From Pseudomonadota bacterium (lineage in GTDB: Bacteria > Pseudomonadota > Gammaproteobacteria > Burkholderiales > Burkholderiaceae_B), in assembly GCA_023440825.1 (NCBI GenBank), contig JAEXRL010000015.1, positions 1-34,082 on the forward strand: 34,082 nt of DNA. The letters run 5' to 3'. A program made the translations under genes and the position numbers. Below the pieces are notes generated by a model. It was not told the DNA's origin. It saw only the letters and a program-made list of their open reading frames with translations, and did no database searches. Below are positions 32,363 through 34,082 of the stretch, in pieces; position 1 is the stretch's first letter, and each line of letters opens with the position of its first letter.

Positions 32363-32572
32363 TTGAAAACAGAAATCGGTATTGTGAAGTGGTTTAACAA
32401 CGAAAAAGGCTTCGGTTTTATTTCTCCGGAGAATGGCGGCAAAGACCTCTTCGCTCACCACAGTGAAATCCAAGGGACAGGTTTTAAATCTCTTGAAGAA
32501 AATCAACGAGTATCTTTTGTAGCAGCCAATGGCCAAAAAGGCCCCGCGGCTACTCAAATACAAATTCTTTAA
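32363..32572 (+). CDS. Cold-shock protein, CspA family
   Basis: This 69-residue single-stranded nucleic-acid-binding protein has one cold-shock domain. RNP1 is KGFGFISP (about 15-22) and RNP2 is DLFAHHSEI (about 28-36). The normal VFVH of RNP2 is replaced by LFAH. The start is a TTG at 32363 with AGGA about eight bases upstream. No ATG or GTG lies nearby in frame, and the usual family start is conserved right after it (KTEIGIVKWFNNEKGFGF). The 5' region back to the YgiW hairpin is about 140 bases and may be a structured cold-shock leader. A strong intrinsic terminator follows. Confidence 0.93.
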   Translation: MKTEIGIVKWFNNEKGFGFISPENGGKDLFAHHSEIQGTGFKSLEENQRVSFVAANGQKGPAATQIQIL

Positions 32573-32615
32573 TGCTTGCGCTTATCCAATGAGATAAGCT
32601 AAGTGTTAAGCACTC

Positions 32616-32656
32616 AAAGCCGGACCCTTTGAAACATTGGGTCCGGCTTTTTGTTT
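32616..32656 (+). terminator. Intrinsic terminator of the cold-shock gene
   Basis: AAAGCCGGACCC and GGGTCCGGCTTT pair perfectly over 12 bp around an 11-base loop and are followed by TTGTTTT. A smaller hairpin (CTTATC/GATAAG) lies at 32581-32598. This is a textbook Rho-independent terminator. Confidence 0.9.
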
Positions 32657-32698
32657 TATGATTGCCGGGTACAGATAGTAGCAGGGCAGTCTTACTTA

Positions 32699-33502
32699 TT
32701 ACTCTTGTTTGAGACGTTGTTGCGCAGCCACGCTAGAGCGTATCTGATGTAGAAGCTCTGCTCGCTCTTTCGGATAGGCAGCCAGATCTGCTGCGTTTAG
32801 CCCAAGGTACTCGTCTCTTGCCGCGATGACGATATTCTGGGTACTGCTAGGTAAATGCTGAATGGCCCAGTTTGCGGCAGCGTCTTTGCTTGTGATCTGT
32901 CCGGTCATACTTGTATACCAGATACGCACCAAGGCGAGAACGATGTTTCTTTCGTCCCCTTTCCAATCGTCCTCTGTTTTCCAGAGAGCCAGTGTCTCGA
33001 GTAAAGCACTTTGCATATCGCTGGCTGGAACCTCTTCAAAGAATTCGCGAGCGGGGGGGCCGAGTAGAGACAGGCTGTGTTGCCGAGCTTTTGTTAACAA
33101 GATGGCCAAGTCATAATCCAGCATGGCGGGTTCATAAATACCTGCATGGATGTCCTCACGTAACCATTCTCCGAATTGCATTTGCCTCATAGCAGGGTAT
33201 CGCCAAGGGATAATGTCGTTCTTAGCCACAATCGTTACCTCTAGCGCTCGGCGCTGAGCGTCGGTACCGGGGTAGGCGGAAATCGCTAGCAGGGCAAGCA
33301 TCAGTGCACGCCTGGTGGATTCGTCTACGGGTGCATTCACCGTAACGAGTAGGTCGATATCACTCAAAGGCTTTAATTCGCCGTCCAAGGCAGAGCCAAA
33401 CAGGTGAATGGTTTGAATGCTTTTCAGGTGATGCGTTAACACGGACAGTGCATCAAGTACCTGGGATTCAACCGATTCTGGTAATTTAATATTCATATGC
33501 AT
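32699..33502 (-). CDS. AadA-like aminoglycoside (3'')(9) nucleotidyltransferase
   Basis: This 267-residue enzyme is clearly homologous to AadA (streptomycin/spectinomycin adenylyltransferase). The N-terminal nucleotidyltransferase motif GSALDGELKPLSDID (36-50) includes the metal-binding Asp48 and Asp50. The catalytic base corresponds to Glu88 in ALEVTIV. NDIIPWRYPA, QFGEW, DYDLAILLTKAR, DERNIVLALVRIWY and KDAAANWA all follow the AadA pattern through the C-terminal helical domain. The match looks diverged from integron AadA proteins (my estimate by eye, well below identity), so it may be an intrinsic chromosomal version. No integrase gene or attC-like site is visible next to it. Start at 33502 or 33496; no clear Shine-Dalgarno site. 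Actual resistance activity is not shown by sequence. Confidence 0.88.
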   Translation of the reverse strand: MHMNIKLPESVESQVLDALSVLTHHLKSIQTIHLFGSALDGELKPLSDIDLLVTVNAPVDESTRRALMLALLAISAYPGTDAQRRALEVTIVAKNDIIPWRYPAMRQMQFGEWLREDIHAGIYEPAMLDYDLAILLTKARQHSLSLLGPPAREFFEEVPASDMQSALLETLALWKTEDDWKGDERNIVLALVRIWYTSMTGQITSKDAAANWAIQHLPSSTQNIVIAARDEYLGLNAADLAAYPKERAELLHQIRSSVAAQQRLKQE

Positions 33503-33876
33503 CGGTGTTTGCTTCTATCTTAAATGCTACCCCTATAAATAAAGCTAAGCTATTGATCTTATTGAATGTTGTGTCTATTGCCTTACGGCTGCAAAGTCAA
33601 ATCTTCGTGACTCATAGAAGCTCAGTGTCTCGAGCATATTGCTGAGCACGAGTGGTTGTAAAGCTTTAAGTAAGGGCCTTCTGTATAGCCATAAGTTTGG
33701 ATTGCGTGGAGCTACCAGTTTTCAGTGATATTCAATAGATTAGTGCTCTATTAGCGTGGTTACTATACATACAGAAATTATAATGCGAAAAATTTTCTGT
33801 ATTTCCGCTTATGTCCAACAGTGACATGGTATTAAACTGGCCGATCTTAATGATAAATATGACAGTGGAGCACGTG
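33503..33876. other. Divergent intergenic region with an inverted repeat
   Basis: No gene is convincing in these 374 bases. ATACAGAA (33769-33776) and TTCTGTAT (33795-33802) form perfect 8-bp arms, extended imperfectly by AT-rich bases. This could be an operator or a hairpin for the gene starting at 33877. GTGGAG is placed well before that ATG. Confidence 0.4.
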
Positions 33877-34082
33877 ATGAAATTTCCTGTAACCCCCTTG
33901 GTCGCAGCTCTGTCTGCCGGCCTATTTATGTCTAGCGTAGCCTGGGCTAATGGCGGTGCGGCTGGTGGCAATGGCGACAGCTTTCATAATGGGGGCCTGA
34001 TTGATCAGGGCATCAGAAGCAACCACGGGCCGGCGGGTACTACGGATGCTGACGCAGACGGTAAAGACGGGGCGTCAATTAT
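33877..34082 (+). CDS. Exported Gly-rich protein, start only (cut by right edge)
   Basis: The ATG at 33877 has GGAG at good distance and opens a frame that is still open at the window end (68 codons seen). Residues 1-24 are a typical signal peptide (MKFPVTPLVAALSAGLFMSS, cleavage after VAWA). The mature part is rich in Gly, Asn and Asp (GGAAGGNGDS, then DADADGKDG), as seen at the start of surface or autotransporter proteins. In-frame ATGs at 33850 and 33859 are also possible. Function cannot be assigned from this fragment. Confidence 0.7.
   Translation, partial: MKFPVTPLVAALSAGLFMSSVAWANGGAAGGNGDSFHNGGLIDQGIRSNHGPAGTTDADADGKDGASI

Noticed and set aside
33503..33720. attC-like or integron remnant beside the AadA homologue
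   Set aside because: I looked for paired core sites with a large imperfect inverted repeat on both sides and found none that was convincing.
33732..33971. Minus-strand frame of 79 codons near the right edge
   Set aside because: It is antisense to the signal peptide of the gene at 33877, which has a good ribosome-binding site.

Overview
The window looks like a chromosomal segment of a Gram-negative bacterium of the Burkholderiales, most likely an Alcaligenaceae relative. This is an inference from gene content: a Bug-type tripartite-tricarboxylate binding protein, a class III CoA-transferase/IclR cassette, a pertactin-like autotransporter, an FHA-family exoprotein and a membrane-anchored GltB-like protein. 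No rRNA, tRNA, insertion sequence or CRISPR array was seen.

Region 1 (1-14899, minus strand) is one surface-adhesin locus. A small exported protein with an STN domain and a TonB/TolA-like tail comes first. It is followed by an ECF sigma factor with an 8-nt overlap, a FecR-type anti-sigma regulator, and a giant filamentous-haemagglutinin-family protein. The giant gene stays open for about 4,195 codons and runs off the left edge inside its C-terminal DUF3739-like region. The leaders of fecR and of the giant gene share a 33-bp element made of AGTTTGCAGT, 12 bases, then CATTCGTCTTA. It has the layout of an ECF promoter and suggests that the sigma factor directly drives its own regulator and the adhesin.

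Region 2 (15028-18510) holds yjdM/phnA, a cluster of hairpins ending in a minus-strand terminator (candidate small RNA), a 49-residue lipoprotein, a GltB-like FMN/Fe-S protein, an ElaA-like acetyltransferase and a PaaI-like thioesterase.

Region 3 (18088-24408, minus strand) is a probable six-gene operon for uptake and CoA-dependent catabolism of an unidentified carboxylate: acyl-CoA ligase, double-hotdog MaoC hydratase, CaiB/BaiF CoA-transferase, Bug binding protein, IclR regulator and thioesterase. Its upstream region carries two inverted repeats, one embedded in a consensus -35 box, as expected for IclR control.

Region 4 (24762-34082) is a mixed region. It contains a LysE/RhtB exporter, an overlapping pair of secreted proteins of unknown function, a small helical protein, a 902-residue autotransporter with an RGD tripeptide, a six-TM channel with an atypical selectivity filter, a DHCW cupin, a YgiW-type OB-fold protein, a cold-shock protein with a TTG start, an AadA-like nucleotidyltransferase, and the start of an exported Gly-rich protein cut by the right edge.

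The most promising under-described system is the STN-TonB / ECF sigma / FecR / giant FHA module with its paired promoter elements. No cognate TonB receptor or TpsB transporter gene lies inside the window.
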